Shown here: positions 43,752-52,554 of the stretch, piece by piece
Layout: each line of letters opens with the position of its first letter
How positions within the stretch are numbered: position 1 is the stretch's first letter
Notes under the pieces: model-generated
Databases searched by the model: none
What the model saw: the letters and a program-made list of their open reading frames with translations, nothing else
What the model was told of the DNA's origin: nothing
Program-made: the position numbers and the translations under genes
Origin: Sinorhizobium alkalisoli
Lineage (GTDB): Bacteria; Pseudomonadota; Alphaproteobacteria; Rhizobiales; Rhizobiaceae
Direction: 5' to 3'
Assembly (NCBI RefSeq): GCF_008932245.1
Contig: NZ_CP034909.1
Coordinates: 1,116,001-1,180,000 of the forward strand
Length of the DNA: 64,000 nt

Positions 43752-44167
43752 CGATCCCGATGGAGTACCGGCAGGCCTCGGCCGATTTCGACCGCTTCAT
43801 CCTGGAGGCGCGCGACCTCGCCGCACTCCAGACGACCAACCAGGCCTACACGATGGTGCAGGCGGTGCTTCGGACCTTTCGCCGGCGCATCGAGATTTCC
43901 GACGCATTGCTGTTTGCCAACGCGCTGCCGCCGGTCCTGCGGGCGATCTTCATCGACGAGTGGGATCTGGAAGAGCCGATCGTGCCGTTTTCCGGCCGTG
44001 TCGCCATGACGCGTGAGGTACAGGCCTTTCGCGGCGATCATAACGTGTCGCCCGACACGGCGATTGCCGACGTGGCCGCGGCGCTGCGGCGCAACGTGGA
44101 TGAATCGGTGCTCGACCGCGTTCTCGCGCGGTTCCCGCAAGGCGCCGTCGACTTCTGGCGGGCGTGA
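43748..44167 (+). CDS. DUF2267 domain protein
   Basis: The 139-residue protein matches DUF2267: a repeated helical pattern with QTTNQAYTMVQAVLRTFRRRI, ANALPPVLRAIFIDEW and RVLARFPQGAVDFWRA. Function is unknown. The GTG start overlaps the yidD stop (GTGA) and has a perfect AAGGAGG six bases upstream, so I prefer it to ATG 43760. It belongs to the NifU-like/yidD/DUF2267/DUF1697 run. Confidence 0.85.
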   Translation: MTIPMEYRQASADFDRFILEARDLAALQTTNQAYTMVQAVLRTFRRRIEISDALLFANALPPVLRAIFIDEWDLEEPIVPFSGRVAMTREVQAFRGDHNVSPDTAIADVAAALRRNVDESVLDRVLARFPQGAVDFWRA

Positions 44168-44179
44168 GCGGGTGAGCGG

Positions 44180-44719
44180 ATGAACAGCTATGTTGCCCTG
44201 CTCCACAGCATCGTACTCGGCCAAGGCCGCCGCGTGGTGATGGCCGACTTGCGGGCGATGGCGGTGCGACTCGGCTATGCCGCGCCACGGACGCTTGTCG
44301 CCACCGGCAATCTGGTTTTCGAAGCACCGGAGACGCCGCCTGCGGAAATCGAAGCCAGGCTCGAATCGGCCTTCGGGGCGACCTTCGGTCGCCATGTGGA
44401 CATCGTCGTGCGCTCGGGGGGCGACTGGCTGCGGCTTGCCGCCGGCAATCCCTTCGCAACCGCCGCCGAGGAGGATCCGACGCACGTCCACGTCCGGGTC
44501 ATGCGCGCGCCGTTGCCGCGCGCCGTGCTTGATGACCTCCGGGCGTATTGTTCAAACGGCGAGCGCGTGGAGATCATTGGCGGCGATCTCTGGGTCGACT
44601 TCCAAGGCCAGGCGAGCGCATCGAAGCTGCTCGGCGCACTGACGGCGAAGCGCCTGGGCATCGGGACGGTACGCAACTGGAACACGGTCAGGCGGCTCGG
44701 CGCGATGCTGGTGCCGTGA
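44180..44719 (+). CDS. DUF1697 family protein
   Basis: The 179-residue protein matches DUF1697: YVALLHSIVLGQGRRVVMADLRAMAVRLGY, TLVATGNLVFEA, DLWVDFQGQASASKL and the C-terminal GIGTVRNWNTVRRL. This is a small soluble family of unknown function. It follows the DUF2267 gene by 12 bases and ends the run before thrS. Confidence 0.88.
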   Translation: MNSYVALLHSIVLGQGRRVVMADLRAMAVRLGYAAPRTLVATGNLVFEAPETPPAEIEARLESAFGATFGRHVDIVVRSGGDWLRLAAGNPFATAAEEDPTHVHVRVMRAPLPRAVLDDLRAYCSNGERVEIIGGDLWVDFQGQASASKLLGALTAKRLGIGTVRNWNTVRRLGAMLVP

Positions 44720-44837
44720 GCAACCCGACGCCTTTACTCCCTTGCCAAAAACCTTTATCAGGCCCGCGTCTATTTGCCGGTTGATCCGGGCAACCACACC
44801 ACCCGCATTCGTTGGCGGGACTGGATAGGAGATGATA

Positions 44838-46820
44838 ATGTCACATGCAGTTTCCCTGACATTCCCTGATGGCTCCGTGCGTGAATTCGCCGCCGGCACG
44901 ACCGGCCGTGACGTCGCCGAGGCGATCTCGAAGTCGCTCGCCAAGAAGGCTGTCGCGATCGCGCTGGATGGCGAGTTGCGCGACTTGTCGGACGGCGTGA
45001 CCCCAGGCAGGATCGAGATCGTCACGCGGGAAGACAAGCGCGCTCTGGAACTGATCCGCCATGATGCCGCGCATGTCATGGCGGAGGCCGTGCAGGAATT
45101 GTGGCCGGGAACGCAGGTCACCATCGGTCCGGTCATCGAAAACGGTTTCTACTACGATTTTGCGAAGAACGAACCCTTCACGCCCGATGACCTGCCCGTC
45201 ATCGAGAAAAGGATGAAGGAGATCATCGCGCGCAACAAGTCTTTCACCAAGGAGGTCTGGTCGCGCGAAAAGGCAAAGGAGGTCTTTGCCGCCAAGGGCG
45301 AGACCTACAAGGTCGAACTTGTCGATGCGATCCCGGAAGACCAGGCCGTGAAGATCTATTACCAGGGTGACTGGTTCGATCTCTGCCGCGGTCCGCACAT
45401 GGCCTCCACCGGACAGATCGGCACGGCCTTCAAGCTGATGAAGGTGGCCGGCGCCTATTGGCGCGGCGACAGCAACAATCCGATGCTGACGCGGATCTAC
45501 GGCACCGCCTGGCATTCGCAGGAAGAACTGGACCAGTATCTGCACGTGCTTGCAGAAGCGGAGAAGCGCGACCACCGCCGCCTTGGCCGCGAGATGGACC
45601 TCTTCCATTTCCAGGAGGAAGGCCCGGGCGTCGTCTTCTGGCACGGCAAGGGCTGGCGCATGTTCCAGAGCCTCGTCTCCTATATGCGTCGCCGGCTCGA
45701 GCGCGATTATCAGGAAGTCAACGCGCCGCAGGTGCTCGACAAGTCGCTCTGGGAGACGTCCGGCCACTGGGGCTGGTATCGCGACAACATGTTCAAGGTG
45801 ACGGTCGCCGGCGACGATACCGACGACGACCGCGTCTTCGCGCTGAAGCCGATGAACTGCCCTGGCCATATCCAGATCTTCAAGCACGGGCTGAAGTCCT
45901 ATCGCGAACTGCCCGTGCGTCTTGCGGAATTCGGCGCCGTGCATCGCTACGAGCCGTCCGGCGCGCTGCACGGGCTCATGCGCGTGCGTGGTTTTACCCA
46001 GGACGACGCACATATCTTCTGCACGGACGAGCAGATGGCGGCGGAATGCCTGAAGATCAACGACCTGATCCTTTCGGTCTATGAGGATTTCGGCTTCGAG
46101 GAGATCGTCGTCAAGCTGTCGACGCGACCGGAAAAGCGCGTCGGCTCCGACGAACTCTGGGACCGTGCCGAAGCGGTGATGACCGACGTGCTGAAGACGA
46201 TCGAGGCGCAGTCGGAAGGCCGCATCAAGACCGGCATCCTGCCGGGCGAGGGCGCCTTCTACGGGCCGAAGTTCGAATACACGCTGAAGGACGCGATCGG
46301 CCGCGAATGGCAGTGCGGAACGACGCAGGTCGACTTCAACCTGCCGGAACGCTTCGGCGCCTTCTATATCGACAGCGAATCGGAGAAGCGCCAGCCGGTG
46401 ATGATCCATCGCGCCATCTGCGGCTCGATGGAGCGTTTCCTCGGCATCCTGCTCGAGAACTTCGCCGGCCATATGCCGCTCTGGATCTCGCCCTTGCAGG
46501 TGGTGGTCGCGACGATCACCTCGGAAGCGGATGATTATGGTCGCGAGGTCGCAGCGCGCCTGCGTGAGGCGGGGCTTACCGTCGAGACCGATTTCCGCAA
46601 CGAGAAGATCAATTACAAGGTTCGCGAACACTCGGTGACGAAGGTTCCAGTGATCGTCGTCTGCGGCAAGCGCGAAGCGGAGGAGCGTTCGGTGAACATC
46701 CGGCGGCTCGGATCCCAGGCGCAGACGCCGATGTCGCTGGAGGAGGCGGTCGCCTCGCTCTCGTCCGAAGCGATGGCCCCGGACCTGAAGCGCCGAGCCG
46801 AGAAGGATGGCCGCCGCTGA
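44838..46820 (+). CDS. thrS: Threonine-tRNA ligase
   Basis: The 660-residue class II synthetase has an N-terminal TGS domain (residues 1-65), the editing/SAD domain with [10 protein letters not shown] and [10 protein letters not shown], the catalytic core with motif 2 [24 protein letters not shown] and motif 3 [17 protein letters not shown], and the anticodon-binding domain from about residue 545. ATG 44838 has AGGAG six or seven bases upstream; ATG 44832 would leave no spacing. A terminator follows at 46899. Confidence 0.96.
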   Translation: MSHAVSLTFPDGSVREFAAGTTGRDVAEAISKSLAKKAVAIALDGELRDLSDGVTPGRIEIVTREDKRALELIRHDAAHVMAEAVQELWPGTQVTIGPVIENGFYYDFAKNEPFTPDDLPVIEKRMKEIIARNKSFTKEVWSREKAKEVFAAKGETYKVELVDAIPEDQAVKIYYQGDWFDLCRGPHMASTGQIGTAFKLMKVAGAYWRGDSNNPMLTRIYGTAWHSQEELDQYLHVLAEAEKRDHRRLGREMDLFHFQEEGPGVVFWHGKGWRMFQSLVSYMRRRLERDYQEVNAPQVLDKSLWETSGHWGWYRDNMFKVTVAGDDTDDDRVFALKPMNCPGHIQIFKHGLKSYRELPVRLAEFGAVHRYEPSGALHGLMRVRGFTQDDAHIFCTDEQMAAECLKINDLILSVYEDFGFEEIVVKLSTRPEKRVGSDELWDRAEAVMTDVLKTIEAQSEGRIKTGILPGEGAFYGPKFEYTLKDAIGREWQCGTTQVDFNLPERFGAFYIDSESEKRQPVMIHRAICGSMERFLGILLENFAGHMPLWISPLQVVVATITSEADDYGREVAARLREAGLTVETDFRNEKINYKVREHSVTKVPVIVVCGKREAEERSVNIRRLGSQAQTPMSLEEAVASLSSEAMAPDLKRRAEKDGRR

Positions 46821-46898
46821 AGTCGGTCGGCCAGCTTCCGCAACAGCTCTATAGCATCGGCCGTCTCAAGAGGCGCGCGCGGCGCTGCACGTGAGGGC

Positions 46899-46932
46899 GG
46901 TCGGCGAAGCATTCGCCGGCCGTTTTGATTTG
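46899..46932 (+). terminator. Intrinsic terminator after thrS
   Basis: The 10-bp stem GGTCGGCGAA (46899-46908) pairs with TTCGCCGGCC (46912-46921), including one G-U pair, around a GCA loop. GTTTTGATTTG follows. It lies 78 bases after the thrS stop. Confidence 0.75.
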
Positions 46933-47002
46933 ATAGGCTCGGATCGATTCGCCGTGCTAACGTTACGTTACGCCGCAGCGTCACTTCGGAATTCTGACAG
47001 AC

Positions 47003-47115
47003 CTACAGCGCCGCGCGTCTTTTCAGACGCTCCAGACGCGCAAAGGTCGCTGTAACTCTTTGAATCTACGCATCGAGCTTTCCGAAAACCGGATACGTTT
47101 TTGGGCCGATGCGCT
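47003..47115 (+). repeat. Mosaic repeat A+C
   Basis: Module A (CCTACAGCGCCGCGCGTCTT, TTCAGACGC, a short duplicated CCAGACGCG, then CAAAGGTCGCTGTAACTC) joins TTTGAATCT and module C (ACGCATCGAGCTTTCCGAAA to GGGCCGATGCGCT). The right end overlaps the stop codon of the minus-strand gene at 47114, so that gene ends inside the repeat. Confidence 0.75.
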
Positions 47116-48115
47116 AGTCCTGCGCTTCGGCGGCCGCTGCTTCATCGGGCGCGTCGTTTCCGTGCAACAGCACCTCGACATCCGTGTTGACGCCAGCCTT
47201 AACGGTGAAGTCGCGCTGGTAGATCTTGTCCTTGTTGCGCGCCACGGCCGAATAGCCGCCTTCGGCGAGCACGAGGGTCGGAAAGGCGCCGACGCTTTCG
47301 CTGACGACGTCGCCGGACGAGGTCAGGATCGACCAGGCGGTATCGGCGATCGCCTCGCCGCCCGGTTCGGAGACGAGCTTTAAGGTGAGCTTCGCGGCGC
47401 GGTGCTGGATCGTTGCTTCGGTGAGCTTGCCCGCCTCTACCTGGATGTCGGCGCGGATCACTGCATTGACCGAGCCGTAGTCCGAAACGACGTGGTAGGT
47501 TCCGGCGCTGAGGCGCACCACCGTGTCGGGTTTGACGTCGGCGACGATCAGTGCGCGTTCGCCATCTTCCTTCACGTCGGAGGAATAGATTGAAAAGCTG
47601 AGTTCGTTCGGCGGAATGCGTACATCGCTGCCGGAAACGGCATTCAGCATGACGCCGCCGGCGTCGAGTATCAGCACCTGTTTGTCGATCGTGCCCTGTT
47701 CCGGCACGCGGATCTTGCGGGTCGCACCGGCGCGACCGAAGGCGACATTGACGAAATATTCGCCGGGTACGAGATTGAAGGCCGTGGAGCCGCCTTCGGA
47801 CGTGGCAAGCAGCGGGAGTTTTCCGTCGCTGTCGGGAATGGGGCTGAAGACGCGCCAAGTCAGGCCTGATTCGACCGCAGGACCCTCTGTCGTCAGCAGT
47901 GCTTCGACCTCTACATCCTTCAATTCACCGTTCTGCGTGGGATCGGTGACGATCGTGTTGAAGCCCGTCAGCTTCGGCATCTTGCGGCTGAGGGAAATCG
48001 ACGGAAAGCTCTTGAATGCGTCGGTCGCGTCTTCTGCCAATGCTCTCTCCGCACCGGCGCCAGCGAGTGCGATCGCCAGGGCCGTTCTGAGATGAATGCG
48101 AAAGCGGATGCGCAT
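47114..48115 (-). CDS. Exported protein of unknown function
   Basis: The 333-residue protein has a signal peptide (residues 1-27, HLRTALAIALAGAGAERALA). The mature part looks like repeated beta-sandwich modules: GEYFVNVAFGRAGATRKIRV, GTYHVVSDYGSVNAVIRAD and GGYSAVARNKDKIYQRDFTV each resemble carboxypeptidase-regulatory/PEGA-type strands. I do not recognise a named family. ATG 48115 gives a clean signal peptide but has a weak ribosome-binding site; ATG 48169 is possible. The stop codon lies in a repeat. It is divergent from the nitroreductase gene. Confidence 0.78.
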   Translation of the reverse strand: MRIRFRIHLRTALAIALAGAGAERALAEDATDAFKSFPSISLSRKMPKLTGFNTIVTDPTQNGELKDVEVEALLTTEGPAVESGLTWRVFSPIPDSDGKLPLLATSEGGSTAFNLVPGEYFVNVAFGRAGATRKIRVPEQGTIDKQVLILDAGGVMLNAVSGSDVRIPPNELSFSIYSSDVKEDGERALIVADVKPDTVVRLSAGTYHVVSDYGSVNAVIRADIQVEAGKLTEATIQHRAAKLTLKLVSEPGGEAIADTAWSILTSSGDVVSESVGAFPTLVLAEGGYSAVARNKDKIYQRDFTVKAGVNTDVEVLLHGNDAPDEAAAAEAQD

Positions 48116-48215
48116 GAGAGCAGTTGACTTCCTGACTTGGTGACTCCACTTGAGACGCCGGTATGGCATTTTCGTGGCTGTCGGTCCGGCGGCAAGTTAG
48201 TGGAATTCGCTCGAT

Positions 48216-48800
48216 ATGAAAACTGAAATTAAACTGGTGGACTATCTCGCTTCCCGCAGGTCCATTCCGGCCTTCCAGATGGGAGCACCCGGCCCAGGCA
48301 AAACCGAGGTGGAGGAGATGCTGAGGCTCGCCTCGCGCGTACCCGACCACGGCAAGCTGGCGCCGTGGCGTTTCATCGTCTACCGCGGGGAGGAGAGAGT
48401 GCGCATAAGTGCCCGGTTGAAGGAGATGGCGCTCGCCGCAAAGCCCGATCTTTCCGAAGAAATGATAAGGGTCGAGGAGACGCGGCTGACGCGTGCCCCT
48501 GTCGTCGTCGCCGTGGTCAGCAAGGCGGCTCCGCATTTCAAGATTCCCGAATGGGAGCAGGTGATGTCGGCGGGTGCCGTTTGCCTCAACCTGCTGATGG
48601 CGGCGAACGCACTCGGCTATGCTTCCAACTGGCTGACGGAATGGTATGCCTTCGATGAGAAGGCCTATCCGCTGCTGGGCGTGGAGCCGGGCGAACGGAT
48701 CGCCGGATTCATCCATATCGGCACGGCGATGGTGCCGCCGACCGAGCGCCCGCGGCCGGAACTCAAGGAAATCGTCACCTGGGTCGGGGGAGGCGCCTGA
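48216..48800 (+). CDS. Nitroreductase-family flavoprotein
   Basis: The 194-residue protein has the nitroreductase fold: [17 protein letters not shown] for FMN phosphate contacts, [46 protein letters not shown] and the C-terminal GFIHIGT. Members reduce nitro, quinone or enal compounds with NAD(P)H through FMN; the substrate is not predictable. The next gene, a flavin reductase-like protein, starts within its stop codon (TGATG overlap). Confidence 0.88.
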   Translation: MKTEIKLVDYLASRRSIPAFQMGAPGPGKTEVEEMLRLASRVPDHGKLAPWRFIVYRGEERVRISARLKEMALAAKPDLSEEMIRVEETRLTRAPVVVAVVSKAAPHFKIPEWEQVMSAGAVCLNLLMAANALGYASNWLTEWYAFDEKAYPLLGVEPGERIAGFIHIGTAMVPPTERPRPELKEIVTWVGGGA

Positions 48801-49405
48801 TGTTCTACGAGACCATCTCCAACAGGCATGGCCTGCCGCATGATCCGTTCAAGGCGATCGTCTCGCCGAGGCCGATCGGCTGGATCGGCACGCGCGCCGC
48901 GGACGGCTCGCTGAACCTCGCCCCCTATTCCTTCTTCAATGCGATCAGCGACCGGCCGAAGCTCGTGATGTTTTCTTCTAGCGGGTACAAGGATTCAGTG
49001 CGCAACATTGAAGAGACCGGGGAATTCACGGCGAGCTTCGCCAGTCGCAATCTGAGCGAGGCCGTCAATCTCACCTCGGTGGCGGCGCCGCACGGCGAAA
49101 GCGAGTTCGCAATCGCGGGTCTGACACCGGTGGAGGGGACGCTCGTCAAGGCGCCGTTCGTCGGCGAGGCATTTGCCGCCCTCGAATGCCGGATGACGGA
49201 AATCCTCCGCCCGAAGGCGCTCGACGGCACCGTCTCCGACAGCTACTTGGTCTTCGGAGAGGTCGTCGGCATCCATATTCGCGAAGAGGCGATCCGCGAC
49301 GGCCGCTTCGACGTGGCAACCGTCAGGCCGCTCGCGCGCCTCGGCTATATGGACTATTGCGACGGCGGCGACGTTTTTGCCATGATGCGCCCGAAGCGCG
49401 CCTAG
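48800..49405 (+). CDS. Flavin reductase-like FMN-binding protein
   Basis: The 201-residue protein has the flavin reductase-like split-barrel: FKAIVSPRPIGWIGTRAADGSLNLAPYSFFNAISDRPKLVMFSS and EFTASFASRNLSEAVNLTS. It belongs to the subgroup with the long C-terminal segment (FGEVVGIHIREEAI...PLARLGYMDYCDGGDVFAM), whose members bind FMN. It overlaps the nitroreductase gene by one base, so the two flavoproteins are likely to be made together. Confidence 0.88.
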   Translation: MFYETISNRHGLPHDPFKAIVSPRPIGWIGTRAADGSLNLAPYSFFNAISDRPKLVMFSSSGYKDSVRNIEETGEFTASFASRNLSEAVNLTSVAAPHGESEFAIAGLTPVEGTLVKAPFVGEAFAALECRMTEILRPKALDGTVSDSYLVFGEVVGIHIREEAIRDGRFDVATVRPLARLGYMDYCDGGDVFAMMRPKRA

Positions 49406-49426
49406 CGCTACGGCCACGCTGCAGCG

Positions 49427-50125
49427 TCACCGGCCGGGAGCGAGCGCTCCTGCCGCGGCAAGCAGTTCGATCTGTCGCGCCGAACGGAGAGCCGGAGCCG
49501 AGAAGCCGTTCTCGACGCTGTTCGTCCAAAGCCGCTGCACAACCCATTCGTCCAGAGCATCGGCGGGTAACATCTCGTAGGTCGCGATGCCGGCCTCCCG
49601 CGCCCTCAGGATTGTCGTCGCACGACCAAGCCTGACGACGGCCGGGACATCGCCGGTCTCGGTGACGCGCTGCAATCCGCATGCGTGCGCGAGCGCCGAG
49701 GCATCGAATATCAATGCCGAAAGACGCGGCGAGGCACCGCCCAGCGGGTGCGGAGAGAGCACGCTCGCGGGCACGCTGGCATATTCCGCCAGCAGCGCTG
49801 TCTTGCCGTGCTCGAGTCCCGCCGCAGCCTCGGCCACCTTCAGCATGACGTCGGTCTTCTGGATATCGGCAGGCCCGCGGCAACCGGCCAGCACGACGCC
49901 GTCGATCCGATTGGAAAGCAGCAGGCCGAGATCGGCCTCGTTCAGGTCGTCCGCCGGTTCGATCCGCGCAAACAAGGCACACCTCCGGTCCGGCCTGTCG
50001 GCGGCAGCGGAAAGCATCTGCCTCGCGCCGACATCCGTAGCGTCGATGACGACGGCTCTTATGGCGCCCAGCCTTTCCGGCGTCGGGAGCGGCTCGGCTG
50101 ACGCAAGGTAAAGCAGCGGCTTCAT
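49427..50125 (-). CDS. CitE/HpcH-like protein, divergent
   Basis: The 232-residue protein resembles HpcH/HpaI aldolase-citrate lyase beta proteins in outline (MKPLLYLASAEPLPTPERLGAIRAVVIDATD, LLSNRIDGVVLAGCRGPADI, LSALIFDASALAHACG). However, it is shorter than the family and the usual DLED-type acidic motif is not clear, so activity is uncertain. ATG 50125 has CAGGAAACC upstream and is preferred over ATG 50149. It is divergent from the DUF2336 gene. Family assignment is moderate. Confidence 0.6.
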   Translation of the reverse strand: MKPLLYLASAEPLPTPERLGAIRAVVIDATDVGARQMLSAAADRPDRRCALFARIEPADDLNEADLGLLLSNRIDGVVLAGCRGPADIQKTDVMLKVAEAAAGLEHGKTALLAEYASVPASVLSPHPLGGASPRLSALIFDASALAHACGLQRVTETGDVPAVVRLGRATTILRAREAGIATYEMLPADALDEWVVQRLWTNSVENGFSAPALRSARQIELLAAAGALAPGR

Positions 50126-50204
50126 GGTTTCCTGAGGGTTAATCGGCATGGTGAACCAATCTTTAAACCTTTGACCGCTAATATTCCCGACATGGGGCTG
50201 TTGG

Positions 50205-51362
50205 GTGTCTAGTGGGGCGCAGGTGATCATACAAGCATTTCTTCGGTGGGTGGAGACGGCGAAAACGAGCGATCGCGCACGCGCCGCGTCTGCACTCGCC
50301 CGAGCCTACGCCAAGGCCGATATGAATGGCATCGACCGGCATGCCGCCGAAATGGCGATGACCTATCTGCTCGACGATCCTTCGCCGAAGGTGCGCCTTT
50401 CTCTGGTCGAAGCCCTGGCCGATTGCCCGACCGCACCGCGAACGGTGATGAAGGCGCTGGCGGAAGACCAGCCGGAGGTCGCCTTCGTGGCCATCTCCCG
50501 TTCGCCGGTGCTCTCGGATGAGGATCTCGTCGACCTCGCAGCTCGAGGAACAGCCGAGACGCGCGCCCTGATCGCAGCGCGCGACACGGTCTCCTGCTCC
50601 GTTGCGGCCGCCATCGCCGAAATTGGCGACGAGGAGGAGGTATCGATCCTGCTCGAAAACGACGGTGCCGCGCTGCCGCAGCGCTCGCTCATGCGGATCG
50701 TCAACCGGTTTGGACATATCGCCGACATTCGCGAGCGGCTGCTCGCGCGGGTCGATCTGCCGAGCGACGCCCGGCAATTGCTGGCCGCAAGATTGGGCGA
50801 CGCGCTCGCCTGTTGCAGCCTGGTGCAGGCGACGATCGGCGCCGCGCGGGCGGAACGCGTTTCGCGCGAAGCCGGGGATGTTGCGGCTCTTGCGATGGCG
50901 ACCGCAGCGCCGCCGGAAGACCTCGCCCGGATGATCGCGCATTTGCGCGAGACCGGCCGCCTCACTCCAGCCTTCCTCATGCGGTCGCTCTGCGGCGGCG
51001 CTGGTGAGCTTTTTGTCGCTGCGATCGTGGAGCTTTCCGGCGTGGCGCCGAGGCGTGTCCGCTCGATCATTTCCGGCGGACGTGTCCACTCGATCCGTGC
51101 GCTCTTGGAGAGCGCGGGGCTAGGACGCGATGTTGGCGAGATCTTTGCGGAAGCTGTGCTGCTTTGGCAGGGGCAGGCCAGCGAAGGGGACGACGCCTTG
51201 CCCGCGCCGATCACGACGCGCCTTCTCGGCCGGCTCCGCAGCCGGAAGACGCCTTCGAATGCTGCGGCCGCCATCGCCGAACTCTTGGAACGTCTCGCCT
51301 TCGCCGAGAAGCGGCAGCTTGCGCGCGACTACGCCTTGCTCGCTTCGCTAAAGGCAGCGTAG
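50205..51362 (+). CDS. DUF2336 domain protein
   Basis: The 385-residue cytoplasmic protein is almost entirely alpha-helical with repeat-like units (MTYLLDDPSPKVRLSLVEALADCPTAPRTVMKALAEDQPEV, SRSPVLSDEDLVDLAARGTAETRALIAARDTVSCSVAAAIAE), as in DUF2336, which folds like HEAT repeats. Members occur in alphaproteobacteria and some are linked to general stress or motility control, but the role here is unknown. The GTG start 50205 and GTG 50223 are both possible. Confidence 0.87.
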   Translation: MSSGAQVIIQAFLRWVETAKTSDRARAASALARAYAKADMNGIDRHAAEMAMTYLLDDPSPKVRLSLVEALADCPTAPRTVMKALAEDQPEVAFVAISRSPVLSDEDLVDLAARGTAETRALIAARDTVSCSVAAAIAEIGDEEEVSILLENDGAALPQRSLMRIVNRFGHIADIRERLLARVDLPSDARQLLAARLGDALACCSLVQATIGAARAERVSREAGDVAALAMATAAPPEDLARMIAHLRETGRLTPAFLMRSLCGGAGELFVAAIVELSGVAPRRVRSIISGGRVHSIRALLESAGLGRDVGEIFAEAVLLWQGQASEGDDALPAPITTRLLGRLRSRKTPSNAAAAIAELLERLAFAEKRQLARDYALLASLKAA

Positions 51363-51370
51363 CTGCCCCT

Positions 51371-51826
51371 TCAGTCCTCGAACCGGCGCGCCACCCAGGA
51401 GTATCCGTCTTCCATGTAATGAACGGGGGCGGTTACGATCGCCTTCAGTCTCTCGCGATCCGGCACTGCGCCGCCGAGCCAGGCGAGTGCACGCTTGGGT
51501 AAGCCCGGCCGCGCCTCTTCGGTTGTCGGCGGCGTCGCCACCTCCTGCGGCATGGCCGGCAATGGCCTCGCCGTTGCCTGCGGCGTCGCCGACGGTGCGA
51601 TCTCCGGTTCGGGCTCGATCGAAGTCACCATGTCCTGCCCCGAGGTCTCGCAGACGGCGACGACCACCGGATAATTCTTGTTGGAGAATTTTGGCAGTTC
51701 TTTTTGCGATTCCGTGTCGCATTGCGCGATGGAAGGCCAGCTTCCGTTCACGGTGGAAATATAGTGGCACTGGCTGACATTGTCGTCGCAACCAAGAATG
51801 GTCATGACGATCAGGGCGGTTTTCAT
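51371..51826 (-). CDS. Protein of unknown function with Pro-rich linker
   Basis: The 151-residue protein starts MKTALIVMTILGCDDNVSQCHYI and has an N-terminal region with five cysteines in the first 60 residues, followed by a Pro/Ala-rich linker (about 73-105) and a C-terminal part (RALAWLGGAVPDRERLKAIV). The hydrophobic N-terminus is too short for a clear signal. I do not recognise the family. GAGAGAGACC precedes the ATG. It is convergent with the DUF2336 gene, eight bases apart. Confidence 0.72.
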   Translation of the reverse strand: MKTALIVMTILGCDDNVSQCHYISTVNGSWPSIAQCDTESQKELPKFSNKNYPVVVAVCETSGQDMVTSIEPEPEIAPSATPQATARPLPAMPQEVATPPTTEEARPGLPKRALAWLGGAVPDRERLKAIVTAPVHYMEDGYSWVARRFED

Positions 51827-52042
51827 GGTCTCTCTCGTCCGTCTTCTTGAAAGTTGCTGCTTTTATGTTCGTTTGATTCGCGCCGATGTAGGGCAAAATG
51901 GCCGCCTCGCGAAACAAATTGTTTCCTGCTGTTACCCGGATTGATTGCAGGACGACCTGCGCCATTCCGCGTATTGGCTTGATCGACATTCGCCGATACG
52001 TTCGCCGGCATGCAGCCCCGGAACGAACAGGCCAGGATCTGA

Positions 52043-52513
52043 ATGACAGCCATAACCATCAGCGAGGAGCCGCCACGCCAGCCGACCATCATCCGTCTGC
52101 TCGAACTCTCCGATGCCTATCTTGCCTCGCTTTATCCGGCGGAGAGCAATCACCTGGTCGATATCTCGGCGCTGGAGAAGCCGACCGCAGTCTTCTTCGT
52201 CGCCCGACGCGCCGGAGAGATCGTCGGCTGCTGCGCGCTGGTGAACGCGGGCGACGGCACGGCGGAGATCAAGCGCATGTTCGTTGATCCTGAGGCGAGG
52301 GGACTGAAGATCGGTAAGTGGCTTCTTTCGGCAGTCGAGGAAAAGGCGGTGAAGCTGGGCTTTGCAGCGATCCGCCTCGAAACAGGCATCCACCAGCCGG
52401 AGGCGATCGGGCTTTACCGGGCCGCCGGATACGTGGAGCGCGCACCCTTCGGTGACTACCTGCCGGATCCGCTGAGCCTGTTCATGGAAAAGCTGATAAA
52501 GTGGAATATTTGA
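52043..52513 (+). CDS. GNAT-family N-acetyltransferase
   Basis: The 156-residue enzyme has the GNAT fold with the acetyl-CoA pyrophosphate loop RGLKIGKWLL (about residues 89-98) after IKRMFVDPEA, and the C-terminal ETGIHQPEAIGLYRAAGYVERAPFGDY motif. The acceptor substrate is unknown. AGGATCTGA precedes the ATG. It converges on parE. Confidence 0.92.
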   Translation: MTAITISEEPPRQPTIIRLLELSDAYLASLYPAESNHLVDISALEKPTAVFFVARRAGEIVGCCALVNAGDGTAEIKRMFVDPEARGLKIGKWLLSAVEEKAVKLGFAAIRLETGIHQPEAIGLYRAAGYVERAPFGDYLPDPLSLFMEKLIKWNI

Positions 52514-52554
52514 ACGCGGCAGCGGGATGAGGGGCGAATCACGGGTCCGTCCGC

